54,602 nucleotides of DNA from Spirosoma arboris (lineage in GTDB: Bacteria > Bacteroidota > Bacteroidia > Cytophagales > Spirosomataceae), in assembly GCF_009754945.1 (NCBI RefSeq), contig NZ_WPIN01000032.1, positions 1 through 54,602 of the forward strand. Reading direction: 5' to 3'. The number at the start of each line of letters is the position of its first letter. Position 1 is the stretch's first letter. This document shows positions 15,996 through 24,487 of the stretch, piece by piece. The position numbers were made by a program, and so were the translations under genes. The notes beneath the pieces were generated by a model. It saw only the letters and a program-made list of their open reading frames with translations. It had not been told where the DNA came from and searched no databases.

Positions 15996-16913
15996 GCCAT
16001 TATTGACTTAGGCACCAACACGTTCCATCTCTTCATCGCTGAAATAGAAGGCAATACACCTAAAATACTATTCCGTGAAAGTCTCCCAGCCAAAATTGGG
16101 CAGGCCGGTATCAATCAGGGAATTATCACCGAAGAAGGAATTGGACGTGCATTGGGCGTGCTGTCCTACTTTCGACAGGTGCTCGATCAGCATAATATAC
16201 CCCCTGAGAAGGTGGTAGCTCTTGGCACCAGCGCCATTCGGGTAGCTCGAAACCAACAGGAGTTTATCGACCGCGTTCGACAGGAAACGGGCATTCAAAT
16301 TCGAGTTATTTCAGGCGATCAGGAAGCGACCTACATTTACCAGGGTATTCGGGCGGCTGGAGCACTCGATGAGTCAACGGCTCTGGTGATCGATATCGGT
16401 GGAGGCAGCGTCGAGTTTATTCTGGGCAATCAATCGCGAATTTTCTGGAAACAGAGTTTCGAAATTGGTGGACAACGGCTCCGTGAACGATTCATGACGA
16501 CTGACCCAATAAACTCTGTCAGTATTCGACGACTGCATGATTATTTCCAGGAACAACTGCTGCCGCTGGCCAATGCCATTCATCAGTACCAACCGTCCAT
16601 ATTAGTTGGCTCGTCGGGTTCATTCGATACACTGGTTGATATGTGGTACATGCACGAACGAGGCCACTTACCCGACCCCAATCAAGCTACATTCACACTA
16701 CCCATCAATGAGTTTTATCGTGCTTACGAAGTACTCATCACGAAGAATCACGCGGAACGAATGGAAATTCCGGGCATGATTGAACTTCGGGTTGATATGA
16801 TCGTAGTCGCTGTTTGTTTGATCGATTATGTGCTAAGAACTTATGGTATTACACAAATCAGAACCTCCACCTATTCACTAAAAGAAGGCGTTTTTGCTTC
16901 GTTGGTTGACTAA
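15987..16913 (+). CDS. ppx: Ppx/GppA-family exopolyphosphatase
   Basis: 308 residues of the ASKHA-fold Ppx/GppA family, which hydrolyse polyphosphate or pppGpp. Motifs: phosphate 1 loop IIDLGTNTFHLFIAE (5-19), ALGTSAIRVARN, and phosphate 2 loop VIDIGGGSVEFI (about 133-144), with GSSGSFDTL near residue 210. Length fits the short single-module Bacteroidota form. Whether it prefers polyP or pppGpp cannot be told. A TAAATTTG element (15974-15981) lies only 5 nt before the ATG and is too close to be its own -7 unless the mRNA is leaderless. Confidence 0.9.
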   Translation: MKQAIIDLGTNTFHLFIAEIEGNTPKILFRESLPAKIGQAGINQGIITEEGIGRALGVLSYFRQVLDQHNIPPEKVVALGTSAIRVARNQQEFIDRVRQETGIQIRVISGDQEATYIYQGIRAAGALDESTALVIDIGGGSVEFILGNQSRIFWKQSFEIGGQRLRERFMTTDPINSVSIRRLHDYFQEQLLPLANAIHQYQPSILVGSSGSFDTLVDMWYMHERGHLPDPNQATFTLPINEFYRAYEVLITKNHAERMEIPGMIELRVDMIVVAVCLIDYVLRTYGITQIRTSTYSLKEGVFASLVD

Positions 16914-16992
16914 TGGATAATAGATCATTTGGGAGTAGCTTGAGATAGGTATGTTTTGACTCAAATGAGCTTTTTATTATTCATTATCCATT
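16912..16992. repeat. Self-similar inverted repeat after ppx
   Basis: AATGGATAAT (16912-16921, overlapping the ppx stop) pairs with ATTATCCATT (16983-16992); inside, GATCATTTGGGAG and CTCAAATGAGC form a second imperfect stem, and ATTATTCATT words recur to 17012. It occupies most of the 102-bp gap to the BASS transporter gene. Confidence 0.6.
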
Positions 16993-17015
16993 CTGCATTA
17001 TTCATTCTACAGTAG

Positions 17016-18017
17016 ATGAAAGCTGAAACCAACGATCGCTCGTCTTATCGGAATCTTATTTTTACTGCGCTCCTCATTGCGTTTGTAGGGATAGCCTTCG
17101 CCTTCCCAGGATTGTTCCTTACTATTGGCGACTTTCCACTGAAGAAGCTCATTGTTCCTTTACTACAAATCATCATGCTTGGCATGGGCACTACCATGTC
17201 AATTAAAGATTTCGAAGGTGTTATTCAGCAACCTCGTGCCGTGTTTATCGGTGTAGCGTGTCACTTTCTCATTATGCCATTATTGGGCTTCACGCTCGCT
17301 AATACCTTTAGCTTTCCACCCGAAATTGCAGCTGGTGTGGTGCTTATTGGCTGCTCGCCTAGTGGGTTAGCATCAAACGTAATGTGCTTCATTGCCAAAG
17401 CCAATGTGCCTTTATCCATTACAGTCACGACATTATCAACGCTGTTAGCGCCGTTTCTGATGCCCGCCCTGATGAAACTCCTGGCTGGGCAATTCATCGA
17501 GATTTCGTTCCTGAAAATGATGGTCGAGATTATGCAGATCGTTATTGCACCAATTATAGTTGGGCTGATTTTGAATCGCATTTTTCGCAAATCGGCGATG
17601 ATGCTGAATCGCGTGATGCCGCTGATGTCGATGGGTGGTATAATACTTATTGTTGCCATCATTGCAGCCGCCGGACGCGACAGTCTGTTAACGGTGGGTT
17701 GGACACTCGTCCTCTGTGTATTAATTCATAACCTCACCGGTTTTATGCTGGGTTACTGGTCGGCGCGTTTATTTGGTATGGATGAACAAAGCTGCCGAAC
17801 TATCGCGATCGAGGTAGGTCTGCAAAATGGCGGATTAGCATCAGGTATTGCTGTACAAATGGGCAAAGTAGCTACGGTAGGTCTCGCTCCTGCTCTCTTT
17901 GGTCCTATCATGAACACAAATGGCTCCTTGTTGGCCACTTATTGGAGTCAGCATCCGCCCAAAGAAGTGGCTTTGAATGAAACAACCCATCAGCCCCTAA
18001 ATACGCAGGATGCCTGA
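17016..18017 (+). CDS. Bile acid:sodium symporter family (BASS) transporter
   Basis: 333-residue inner membrane protein with nine or ten hydrophobic segments. Conserved BASS features are MLGMGTTMSIKDF, the CSPSGLASNVMCFIAKANVPLS segment with the crossover region, and the C-terminal EVGLQNGGLASGIAVQ motif. The family imports organic anions such as pantoate, pyruvate or other carboxylates with sodium; substrate not predictable here. A terminator follows at 18041. Confidence 0.9.
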   Translation: MKAETNDRSSYRNLIFTALLIAFVGIAFAFPGLFLTIGDFPLKKLIVPLLQIIMLGMGTTMSIKDFEGVIQQPRAVFIGVACHFLIMPLLGFTLANTFSFPPEIAAGVVLIGCSPSGLASNVMCFIAKANVPLSITVTTLSTLLAPFLMPALMKLLAGQFIEISFLKMMVEIMQIVIAPIIVGLILNRIFRKSAMMLNRVMPLMSMGGIILIVAIIAAAGRDSLLTVGWTLVLCVLIHNLTGFMLGYWSARLFGMDEQSCRTIAIEVGLQNGGLASGIAVQMGKVATVGLAPALFGPIMNTNGSLLATYWSQHPPKEVALNETTHQPLNTQDA

Positions 18018-18040
18018 GAAAACAGACAGGAAACTAGTCT

Positions 18041-18076
18041 AATTAGCCTGCTAACTCTCAGTAGGCTAATTTTTTA
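18041..18076 (+). terminator. Intrinsic terminator after BASS gene
   Basis: AATTAGCCT (18041-18049) pairs with AGGCTAATT (18063-18071), followed by a T-run to 18075. Confidence 0.75.
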
Positions 18077-18082
18077 CAAACA

Positions 18083-18100
18083 AAGTTGCATATACAACTT
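18083..18100. promoter_or_regulatory. Palindromic operator upstream of marR-like gene
   Basis: AAGTTG-CATATA-CAACTT is a perfect dyad, 20 bp before the regulator's ATG. The size and TTG/CAA half-sites match typical MarR-family operators, suggesting autorepression of the five-gene operon. Confidence 0.6.
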
Positions 18101-18120
18101 CTCTTTCTAATCTTTATGCC

Positions 18121-18528
18121 ATGAACGCCGAAACCTATTGCATTGCAGGCCGATTGCGAATGCTGGCACGGATTATAACCGGACGCTATAACGACGCTTT
18201 TACGCATGAAGGCGTTACGTTCGCGCAGGCGGGTTTGCTCATGCACATCTTCGCGCAACCGGGTGTACGACAGGCTGAGCTGTCGAAACGATTGCAGATC
18301 GAAAAGTCGGCGATGAGTCGGGATGTGCAGTTATTACAAAAAAAAGGCTGGCTGACCGATAATCTGCGTAGTGGTCTGTTTTTAACCGAAGAAGGAAGGT
18401 TGCTGGCCAAACGCTGCCATAAAATCTGGAAAGTTCTGAATCACCAAGTTCACGAAGAACTGGACTCGGATGCTGTTCAAGGGCTTTCTATTTTCTCTGC
18501 TAAAGTAATTTCCTTGCAAAAGAATTAA
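18121..18528 (+). CDS. MarR-family transcriptional regulator
   Basis: 135-residue winged-helix regulator. The helix-turn-helix and wing are visible as QAELSKRLQIEKSAMSRDVQLLQKKGWL followed by RSGLFLTEEGRLL. MarR proteins are dimers that usually repress their own operon and release DNA on binding a phenolic or other ligand or on thiol oxidation; one Cys occurs at CIAGRL and one at KRCHKI. It leads an operon with DinB, DUF4442, PaaI-like thioesterase and an esterase, with gaps of 1-13 bp. Confidence 0.88.
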   Translation: MNAETYCIAGRLRMLARIITGRYNDAFTHEGVTFAQAGLLMHIFAQPGVRQAELSKRLQIEKSAMSRDVQLLQKKGWLTDNLRSGLFLTEEGRLLAKRCHKIWKVLNHQVHEELDSDAVQGLSIFSAKVISLQKN

Positions 18529-18530
18529 GC

Positions 18531-18992
18531 ATGACAACTGAACTCTTATCCCAAATCTGGCAAATGAGCCAAACCTCCGCGCAGGGTCCAATTCGTAAGC
18601 TAACCATCGATAATTATCGCAATCGGCTAACACCAGAGACGGCTTCAGCAGGTTTCATTGCTTTGCACACAGCTGAGTCGATGCACCGGATGGCCAAGAT
18701 ACTTTTCGGGCGCGAAATCAGTATCCCAATTCAGGCCAGTGGTGGGGTTTCAGATCAAGGTCAACCGCTTGATTTAGTGTCGATTCAGCAAACAGTAACT
18801 GATAGTTACGCCATGATTGCCGATCATATTCAGCAGACTAGCGACGATCAATGGACTGAAATCATCCTCTCCCCTTTCGGTGAAGTCCCACGCATGCAGG
18901 TACTGGTTTTTCTGATGCATCATAATTCCTACCACGCCGGACAAATTGCCCAGGCGATCAAAAAGGGGAAGGAATTTTCTCTGATTAGCTAA
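18531..18992 (+). CDS. DinB-family protein
   Basis: 153-residue four-helix bundle of the DinB/YfiT superfamily. Metal-binding histidines are visible in FIALHTAESMHR (first His near 44) and HHNSYHAGQIAQ near the C-terminus. Members are metal enzymes, several of them thiol-S-transferases using bacillithiol or mycothiol; others are uncharacterised. It starts 2 bp after the MarR stop, and 1 bp separates it from the next gene. A detoxification role fits the operon but is inference. Confidence 0.82.
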   Translation: MTTELLSQIWQMSQTSAQGPIRKLTIDNYRNRLTPETASAGFIALHTAESMHRMAKILFGREISIPIQASGGVSDQGQPLDLVSIQQTVTDSYAMIADHIQQTSDDQWTEIILSPFGEVPRMQVLVFLMHHNSYHAGQIAQAIKKGKEFSLIS

Positions 18993-18993
18993 A

Positions 18994-19524
18994 ATGAGAC
19001 CGGCTTTTCTACAAACCAATCGTAAGGAGTCAGCCAAATCCTGGTTGTTTCGGACAGGGTTGAACTGGTATCCGATGTATTTCGGGACCGGCGGTAAAAT
19101 TTTGTTCTGGTCGAGCGATTGGCGGGAAGTGCATGTGCGGTTGCGCCAAAACATCTGGACCTATAACTACGTCGGTACCATATTTGGTGGCAGCATGTTC
19201 TCCGCCACCGATCCGTTTTATATGGTTATGCTCTTGCGCATTCTGGGGCATCAATACGTTGTCTGGGATAAATCGGCTAGTATTCGATTTCGCAAACCCG
19301 GTCGCCAAACGCTCTATGCGCGCTTTGAAATCACGGATGAACAACTTGAAATCATTCGGGCAGAAGTAGCGGCTAACGGTCAGACGGACCATGTTTTCAA
19401 AATTCAGTGGCTTGATAAACAATCCGTTGTGCATGCTGAACTCGAACGGTTATGCTACATCGCCGATAAGCAACATTACGAGCAACGTAAACAGGATAAG
19501 CAACAATCACGATTTCAGCGGTAA
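18994..19524 (+). CDS. DUF4442 hotdog-fold protein (putative thioesterase)
   Basis: 176 residues matching DUF4442: NWYPMYFGTGGKILFWSSDW, then VRLRQNIWTYNYVGTIFGGSMFSATDPFYM (hotdog central helix), and WDKSASIRFRKPGRQTLYA. The fold is related to acyl-CoA thioesterases, but catalytic residues are not established for this family. It ends with a Lys/Gln-rich tail and is 1 bp from the next gene. Confidence 0.82.
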   Translation: MRPAFLQTNRKESAKSWLFRTGLNWYPMYFGTGGKILFWSSDWREVHVRLRQNIWTYNYVGTIFGGSMFSATDPFYMVMLLRILGHQYVVWDKSASIRFRKPGRQTLYARFEITDEQLEIIRAEVAANGQTDHVFKIQWLDKQSVVHAELERLCYIADKQHYEQRKQDKQQSRFQR

Positions 19525-19525
19525 T

Positions 19526-20035
19526 ATGACTACAGAGCAAAACGAAACTCAACGCACACGGACCTACTCGTGGGAAGATCAAACTATTGGTGCCAAAGTG
19601 GGAGCCACACTGTCGGGTATCGAGTATTTAAAGGGAATGATGGATGGGTTATATCCTGCACCAGCCATTGCCAATACGCTTGATATGAGACTTGAATCCG
19701 TTGAAGAAGGTAAAGCCATTTTCTCGATTGTCCCGCAGGAATTTCATTACAATCCAATCGGTGCCGTTCATGGGGGTGTTTTCTGTACCATGCTCGATTC
19801 GGCCTTGGCCTGTGCTATCCACTCGACCTTGCCCATTGGAACCGGCTATACAACCCTTGAGCTAAAAGTGAACTTCATCCGTCCGCTAACGATCAAAACA
19901 GGCAAAGTACTGGCTATTGGCACACTCGTACACCCAGGCCGATCGGTAGCAACCGCCGAAGGTAGAATCGTGGATGAGCAAGGCAAACTCTACGCCCATG
20001 CCACAACAACCTGCATGCTGTTTCCGTCGAAATAA
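19526..20035 (+). CDS. PaaI-family acyl-CoA thioesterase
   Basis: 169 residues; start at ATG 19526, since the upstream extension of the frame to 19391 lies entirely inside the DUF4442 gene. The hotdog active-site segment is NPIGAVHGGVFCTMLDSALA, with HGG and the catalytic acidic residue, followed by LELKVNFIRPLTIKTGKV and the C-terminal ATTTCMLF. PaaI-type enzymes hydrolyse aromatic or aliphatic acyl-CoA thioesters. Cotranscribed with the DUF4442 gene upstream and the esterase downstream. Confidence 0.88.
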   Translation: MTTEQNETQRTRTYSWEDQTIGAKVGATLSGIEYLKGMMDGLYPAPAIANTLDMRLESVEEGKAIFSIVPQEFHYNPIGAVHGGVFCTMLDSALACAIHSTLPIGTGYTTLELKVNFIRPLTIKTGKVLAIGTLVHPGRSVATAEGRIVDEQGKLYAHATTTCMLFPSK

Positions 20036-20048
20036 TCGTACAGAACTT

Positions 20049-20720
20049 ATGATAGAACATCACCTGCCTGTTCAGCGCACTGCCCGCTATTATACGATTG
20101 GCGAGTTAACCGCTGAGACAAAAAATATCTGGTTCTGCTTACACGGTTTTGGCCAGCTGGCGCAGTATTTCGGTCGTAAGTTCACTGATTTGGACGACGA
20201 CCAAACGTTGATCGTGGTACCGGAGGGCTTGTCTCGGTCATATACAGATGGTAACTACCAGCGGATTGGTGCCTCGTGGATGACTCGGGAAGATCGCGAC
20301 CACGAAATCAGCGATTATGTTCTGTACCTAAATTCACTTTACGACCTAATTATGGATGGTTACCAGCCAACACGAGCGGGTTTGCACATTACGGTATTAG
20401 GATTTTCGCAGGGTGCCGCTACGGCTTGCCGATGGCTGGAGGATGGTCACGTTCATGTCGACCGACTCATCTTGTGGGCTGGTTATCTGCCTCATGGCGT
20501 AGCTGACCTGATTAGCCCGGCTACGCTCGATACTACCGAAACACATTATGTATATGGTCGTCAGGATGAGTATCTATTGGAACTGAAGGATATAAACGGC
20601 TATTTGAACCGATTGCAAACCGATGTACCTACGCTAAAAATCACCGCTTTTGATGGTACTCATCGTGTTGAACCAGAGGTATTAAAAATGTTACTGGCCA
20701 CTCCGCAAACGATTCCGTAG
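20049..20720 (+). CDS. Alpha/beta hydrolase, carboxylesterase/phospholipase type
   Basis: 223 residues from ATG 20049; the frame extends to 19974 within the previous gene. It has the oxyanion motif CLHGFGQLA (about 32-40), nucleophile elbow LGFSQGAATA, an Asp in YGRQDEYL and a C-terminal His in FDGTHRVEPEVL, the full catalytic triad of the PF02230 type. Last gene of the MarR operon. Its 3' end overlaps the convergent 20691-21446 gene by 30 bp, so there is no room for a separate terminator. Confidence 0.85.
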   Translation: MIEHHLPVQRTARYYTIGELTAETKNIWFCLHGFGQLAQYFGRKFTDLDDDQTLIVVPEGLSRSYTDGNYQRIGASWMTREDRDHEISDYVLYLNSLYDLIMDGYQPTRAGLHITVLGFSQGAATACRWLEDGHVHVDRLILWAGYLPHGVADLISPATLDTTETHYVYGRQDEYLLELKDINGYLNRLQTDVPTLKITAFDGTHRVEPEVLKMLLATPQTIP

Positions 20721-21446
20721 CCGTTGCCAGAATGACAGTTTTTTGTAGCCTCCAACAACAATTACTTCGCCTAGAAGCTTTTGATCCTCATTTAGCGCAA
20801 TTGAGAGTGGCTCAGACTGATCGGGGCGACGTTGTATTTCCTGCGTTGTGAACCCAATCATTGCCACCACTATCACAATCTGTTCACCCTGATATTCGGT
20901 TGGGACTTGTAGTTGGAAGTGCCCCGCGGAATCGGTAAGAACTTCTGTTGATGTTCCTTTAAGACTAACATTTACACCCGCAAGACTTGTGTTGGTTGTA
21001 TTCTCAATAACTCTTCCGGTAATTATCCGCAACGAGTCTGCCAATGTAGTCTCGTTATTGGCTGGCAATTCAGTTGTGCTCGTGACGTTTTGATCGATTT
21101 GTATAGTGGATGGAGTTGTAAGTGCGGGAGGAGTTTCGGCCTGAACCGTTTGATAGCCTAATAACCCCGCTGTCAGCAAACTAAAAAAACGTCTGGGTGA
21201 AGGAGATGCTGGGACAGGAACCTGTATCGCTCTGTTAAGCTGATTGAGTCGAAAACGACCGCAGGTCGAACCTGTAGACTGAGCTAATAAATCAATAAGT
21301 TGTTTATCGGTCAAGTCGGAGAAATCCACTACCGTTTTCTGACAATGGGCACAAAACCGGCCCAGTTCTGTGGATGTCATTTCTTGCCAACTCTGTTGAC
21401 AAGGCGTATCGACTGCGAGTTGAATTCGTTCCGTTGCCATAACCAT
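20691..21446 (-). CDS. Membrane protein: Cys-motif domain, one TM segment, CarboxypepD_reg-like domain
   Basis: 251 residues. The N-terminal ~75 residues carry a recurrent Bacteroidota module with four Cys (C16, C32, C35, C62) in TPCQQSW, GRFCAHCQKTVVDFSDLTD and STCGRFRLNQL, suggesting metal or redox binding. A hydrophobic stretch near 85-100 (FFSLLTAGLLGYQTV) may be a TM segment. Then comes a CarboxypepD_reg-like beta-sandwich (GRVIENTTNTSLAGVNVSLKG) ending in GEVIVVGGYKK, resembling the plug-side motif of TonB-dependent receptors. Topology would be cytoplasmic Cys module and periplasmic sandwich. Cotranscribed with 21451-21912 (4-bp gap). Confidence 0.75.
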   Translation of the reverse strand: MVMATERIQLAVDTPCQQSWQEMTSTELGRFCAHCQKTVVDFSDLTDKQLIDLLAQSTGSTCGRFRLNQLNRAIQVPVPASPSPRRFFSLLTAGLLGYQTVQAETPPALTTPSTIQIDQNVTSTTELPANNETTLADSLRIITGRVIENTTNTSLAGVNVSLKGTSTEVLTDSAGHFQLQVPTEYQGEQIVIVVAMIGFTTQEIQRRPDQSEPLSIALNEDQKLLGEVIVVGGYKKLSFWQRLRNRLRSGQ

Positions 21447-21450
21447 GTCC

Positions 21451-21912
21451 TTATTGTGTGTTCTTTACCAGGCCACCCGATTTACTCAACGTGTATTTAG
21501 TAAAATTACTACCTAGATCATTTAGTCCGACATAAAGCAAAAAGGCACGCTCGGTCATTTCCTCTACGTCGAAATGTGAACTATAAGCAGCACCTCCTAT
21601 CTTGAAGTAGTACGATTTCCCTTGTTCAAACGTAACAAAAATCGGTTTTCGTTTTAAGGTAGTCAACTGGTTGTCATTATCAGAATAGGTCGCTTCCCTG
21701 ATGATTCCCAAACTATCTGCATCTGTTTCGATCAGGACGTAGCCATTGTTTTTTATTTTAATAGGTTTGTCAGGATTGAGTGTTGTCAAAAATTGAAGGG
21801 GCCCTAAACTCTGTAATCCATTTCGGACAAGGTAAATTTTAGCTGGTGCTAACTGAGCCTGACCAAGAAAAGTCACCAGGCAAAATAGACAAATGAAAGC
21901 GGTAGTTTTCAT
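21451..21912 (-). CDS. Secreted protein of unknown function
   Basis: 153 residues with a signal peptide (MKTTAFICLFCLVTFLGQAQ). The mature part is predicted mostly beta, with KIYLVRNGLQSLGPLQFLTTLNPDKPIKIKNNGYVLIE and FVTFEQGKSYYFKIG, resembling small Bacteroidota periplasmic proteins. No named domain recognised. It lies 4 bp before the Cys-motif/CarboxypepD protein and 45 bp after the S41 peptidase, so all may form one envelope operon. Confidence 0.6.
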   Translation of the reverse strand: MKTTAFICLFCLVTFLGQAQLAPAKIYLVRNGLQSLGPLQFLTTLNPDKPIKIKNNGYVLIETDADSLGIIREATYSDNDNQLTTLKRKPIFVTFEQGKSYYFKIGGAAYSSHFDVEEMTERAFLLYVGLNDLGSNFTKYTLSKSGGLVKNTQ

Positions 21913-21957
21913 GGATAATCGATTGGTTTTATGCCATCTGGAAAGTATAAAAAAAGC

Positions 21958-22935
21958 TTATTGGAGCACCCAGGCTACAGCTTTATCCACGGCAGTTGCC
22001 GAATAGTAGGTTTCATCAGGCTGAACCTGCTGTCCATAAAGCGTTTTAGTGCGATCAGCTAATGTCCCCTGTGTTAAATTCAGGATCGCCCCATCACTAA
22101 GAACCATGCTAGAATTGGTTGTAGACAGGCCGCAGGTAGATGTGCCGAAGCTGCGGGTATTACTACGATTTTTAAAGGAAATCGTTATCGCTTCTCCCGA
22201 ACTAGCTGTAGCTCGGTCTGTCAGTACGGCTACTTTAGGATTAGACTTGCGCAATGTATAGGGTGTTTCTACTGAAACCTGTTGCGTTTGGTCTATGATA
22301 GAAGCTCCTTTCTGATAGGCCCAGGAGGTGGCATTTCCGTCTGGATCAATGAAATAGCCAGCCACACCTTCACCCAAAATAGGCCCTATACCAGCCAGCA
22401 TGGGCCACATGTTGCCACCCGTATTTCCCCGCAAGTCGACAATCCAGCCACGAATCGAATCGGTATCTGCCTGCTTTATACTTGCCTGAATGGATTCGGC
22501 AAAAACGGTTGCAGCAGTACCACTGCCCGAAAACCCACTAACCTTCACATAGCCAATTTTTGGATTAGCAGGCACGGGAGTTGGTGCACCATCTGAACAG
22601 CTTATCGATCTGGTTCCATATAACAAGGTCCCCGTAGCCGTTGTATAAGAGCTGTGATTATCGCCCAATAGCGTTAACGCTAATTGAATTGCGGGATACG
22701 TATCGGCAATTGATTGGGCACCTTGTAGTTTAGCATTTACCTGCTGTGTAAACGAAGACCAATCGATGGTTTTCCGGTTGATAGAATATTTCTGCATCTC
22801 CCCCACGATTTTGTCTACATAGGCCTGTGCTGTTGCCGACGTAGTACCAGGTTCCTGCTCTTTCTGGCAAGAAACCAAGCAACCCAACAATAGGAAGGCT
22901 GCTACATAGAACATGTTGATTTTGACAGTAGTCAT
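21958..22935 (-). CDS. S41-family peptidase lipoprotein
   Basis: 325 residues. Lipoprotein leader with lipobox FLLLGCLVSC. The S41 (C-terminal processing protease) core is recognised from IRGWIVDLRGNTGGNMWPML and VAVLTDRATASSGEAITISFK, the latter holding the catalytic Ser, and the C-terminal FGTSTCGLSTTN segment. No PDZ domain is visible, as in the small tricorn/IRBP-like branch. It probably acts on peptides in the periplasm. Start ATG at 22935. Confidence 0.82.
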   Translation of the reverse strand: MTTVKINMFYVAAFLLLGCLVSCQKEQEPGTTSATAQAYVDKIVGEMQKYSINRKTIDWSSFTQQVNAKLQGAQSIADTYPAIQLALTLLGDNHSSYTTATGTLLYGTRSISCSDGAPTPVPANPKIGYVKVSGFSGSGTAATVFAESIQASIKQADTDSIRGWIVDLRGNTGGNMWPMLAGIGPILGEGVAGYFIDPDGNATSWAYQKGASIIDQTQQVSVETPYTLRKSNPKVAVLTDRATASSGEAITISFKNRSNTRSFGTSTCGLSTTNSSMVLSDGAILNLTQGTLADRTKTLYGQQVQPDETYYSATAVDKAVAWVLQ

Positions 22936-22986
22936 CGGTCAAATACAGCTATGGTTGATTCTGATGGGGAGCAAGAATGTTTTACG

Positions 22987-23613
22987 TTAATTGACAGCCA
23001 GCACTACGTCGTCAAAATAAACCGTACCTGTGGTTTTGGGTAGATAAGCCAGAAGTACATACACGTGAGTCGTTGTGGCGGGGAGCGCAGTCCAGGTTAG
23101 CGTGTACTCCTTGAAATCATTGGTTCCTGTAATAGACATTACCCCCTCCGTTGATGTGTAGAATGTGGAGTTAACTTTAGTAATTTGGCCAGAAGCATTT
23201 GCAATAGCCTGATTACCGCCCATAGCTATCGAAATTCCATTGCCCTGAATACCGCTGGTCTTAATTTTTGCTTTCAGTGTTAGCTTAGCTCCTGCCGGAA
23301 TGGGCCTATCCGTCAGTTTAAAAAATTGCTGCATGTACTGATAGGTCGTGTCATTCTTCACCGCGTCGGAGCTAACCTTTATTGAGTGAGCAGGAGATGA
23401 AGCGGCTTCTGTCGTGTACTCAACGACGTATTTGTTTGGGTTCGTCGTCGAATTTTTTCCCAGATAAGAACCCCAGTCGTTATAGGGCGATGCTTCCATA
23501 TCCCCATTCGTAAGAACATTGGCAATTGTCTGCGGTTGAGCGTCTTCCTTTTTGCAGGAGTTAAAAAGTAATGGAAGGGCAACTAGTGCGAATAAGGACC
23601 GTAGAATTTTCAT
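22987..23613 (-). CDS. Lipoprotein with CBM-like jelly-roll domain
   Basis: 208 residues with lipobox LPLLFNSC. The mature part matches the CenC-like carbohydrate-binding module pattern: NVLTNGDMEASPYNDWGSY at the start and TVYFDDVVLAVN at the end, the usual first and last strands of such jelly rolls. A binding role is inferred; no catalytic domain is present. The start codon sits in a perfect 11-bp inverted repeat. Confidence 0.7.
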   Translation of the reverse strand: MKILRSLFALVALPLLFNSCKKEDAQPQTIANVLTNGDMEASPYNDWGSYLGKNSTTNPNKYVVEYTTEAASSPAHSIKVSSDAVKNDTTYQYMQQFFKLTDRPIPAGAKLTLKAKIKTSGIQGNGISIAMGGNQAIANASGQITKVNSTFYTSTEGVMSITGTNDFKEYTLTWTALPATTTHVYVLLAYLPKTTGTVYFDDVVLAVN

Positions 23614-23664
23614 GATGGTGTTTATATAAGCCTTGACTGATCAATGACAAATAAAACACCATCA
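23613..23664. promoter_or_regulatory. Inverted repeat embracing the start codon of the CBM lipoprotein
   Basis: TGATGGTGTTT (23613-23623) and AAACACCATCA (23654-23664) form perfect arms 30 bp apart. On the coding (minus) strand the downstream arm AAACACCATCA overlaps the A of the ATG and is followed by TGAAA. It could be an operator or an mRNA stem hiding the start. Confidence 0.45.
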
Positions 23665-23728
23665 AGCTACTTATGTTATTAAATGAATATTAATTTGTAT
23701 TTATAGGCCAAAAAGTACAAATGGTGAC

Positions 23729-24487
23729 TCATCCTTGTTTCCGATAAATCGTTGTAGGAGCTGCCTGTGCACCCGCCAGAATCGTCATATCGGCAATGGT
23801 AACGTGAGCCGGAGCGGTTACAGCAAAGACAATTGTATCGGCGATATCTTCGGCCGTGAGGGGTGTAAATCCGGCATACACCTTAGCTGCCCGCTCAGCA
23901 TCACCTTTGAAACGCACTACCGAAAATTCCGTTTCAACCGCACCTGGAGCAATATTCGTCACTTTAATACCATGCTGGGTCAAATCCAATCGCATGCCTG
24001 TGCTAATGGCTTCAACGGCGGCTTTACTGGCGCAGTACACAGCTCCGTTTGCGTAGGTTTCTTTACCCGCAACTGAGCTTAAGTTTACGATATGACCGCG
24101 TTGACGCGCAACCATACCCGGCATAATTGCTTTCGAGACGTAGAGTAGCCCCTGCACATTTCCGTCAATCATCAGATCCCAATCGTCAGGCTCCCCATCC
24201 TGAATGGGCGACATACCATAAGCATTCCCGGCACTATTCACCAGTATATCAATCGCCTGCCATTCCTCAGGTAGCGTACGAATGGCATCGTCGACTTCCA
24301 GCCAGTTACGTACATCGAATGTAAGGGTCGTAACCGCCGTTTGTTGGCTCAGGCGTTCCTGTAATTCGTCTAAACGCTCCTGCCGACGGCCACAAAGAAT
24401 CAACCGAAAATCGAGGTCAGCAAAAGCTTCGGCGGTGGCACGGCCAATGCCAGATGTGGCGCCGGTAATAAGTGCAATACGAGACAT
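23729..24487 (-). CDS. SDR-family NAD(P)-dependent oxidoreductase (YdfG-like)
   Basis: 252-residue classical short-chain dehydrogenase. Cofactor loop TGATSGIGRATAEAF (8-22), NSAGNAYG with the structural NAG, catalytic Ser in NLSSVAG and the YCASK Tyr-Lys pair, then NIAPGAVETEF. The Arg after the first Gly loop (CGRRQERL) favours NADP. The relatives YdfG/serine dehydrogenase act on 3-hydroxy acids such as L-allo-threonine or 3-hydroxypropionate. Divergent from the GT2 gene. Confidence 0.88.
   Translation of the reverse strand: MSRIALITGATSGIGRATAEAFADLDFRLILCGRRQERLDELQERLSQQTAVTTLTFDVRNWLEVDDAIRTLPEEWQAIDILVNSAGNAYGMSPIQDGEPDDWDLMIDGNVQGLLYVSKAIMPGMVARQRGHIVNLSSVAGKETYANGAVYCASKAAVEAISTGMRLDLTQHGIKVTNIAPGAVETEFSVVRFKGDAERAAKVYAGFTPLTAEDIADTIVFAVTAPAHVTIADMTILAGAQAAPTTIYRKQG

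Noticed and set aside
19391..19525. Upstream extension of the PaaI-like gene
   Set aside because: It lies wholly inside the DUF4442 gene, and the ATG at 19526 directly follows that gene's stop.
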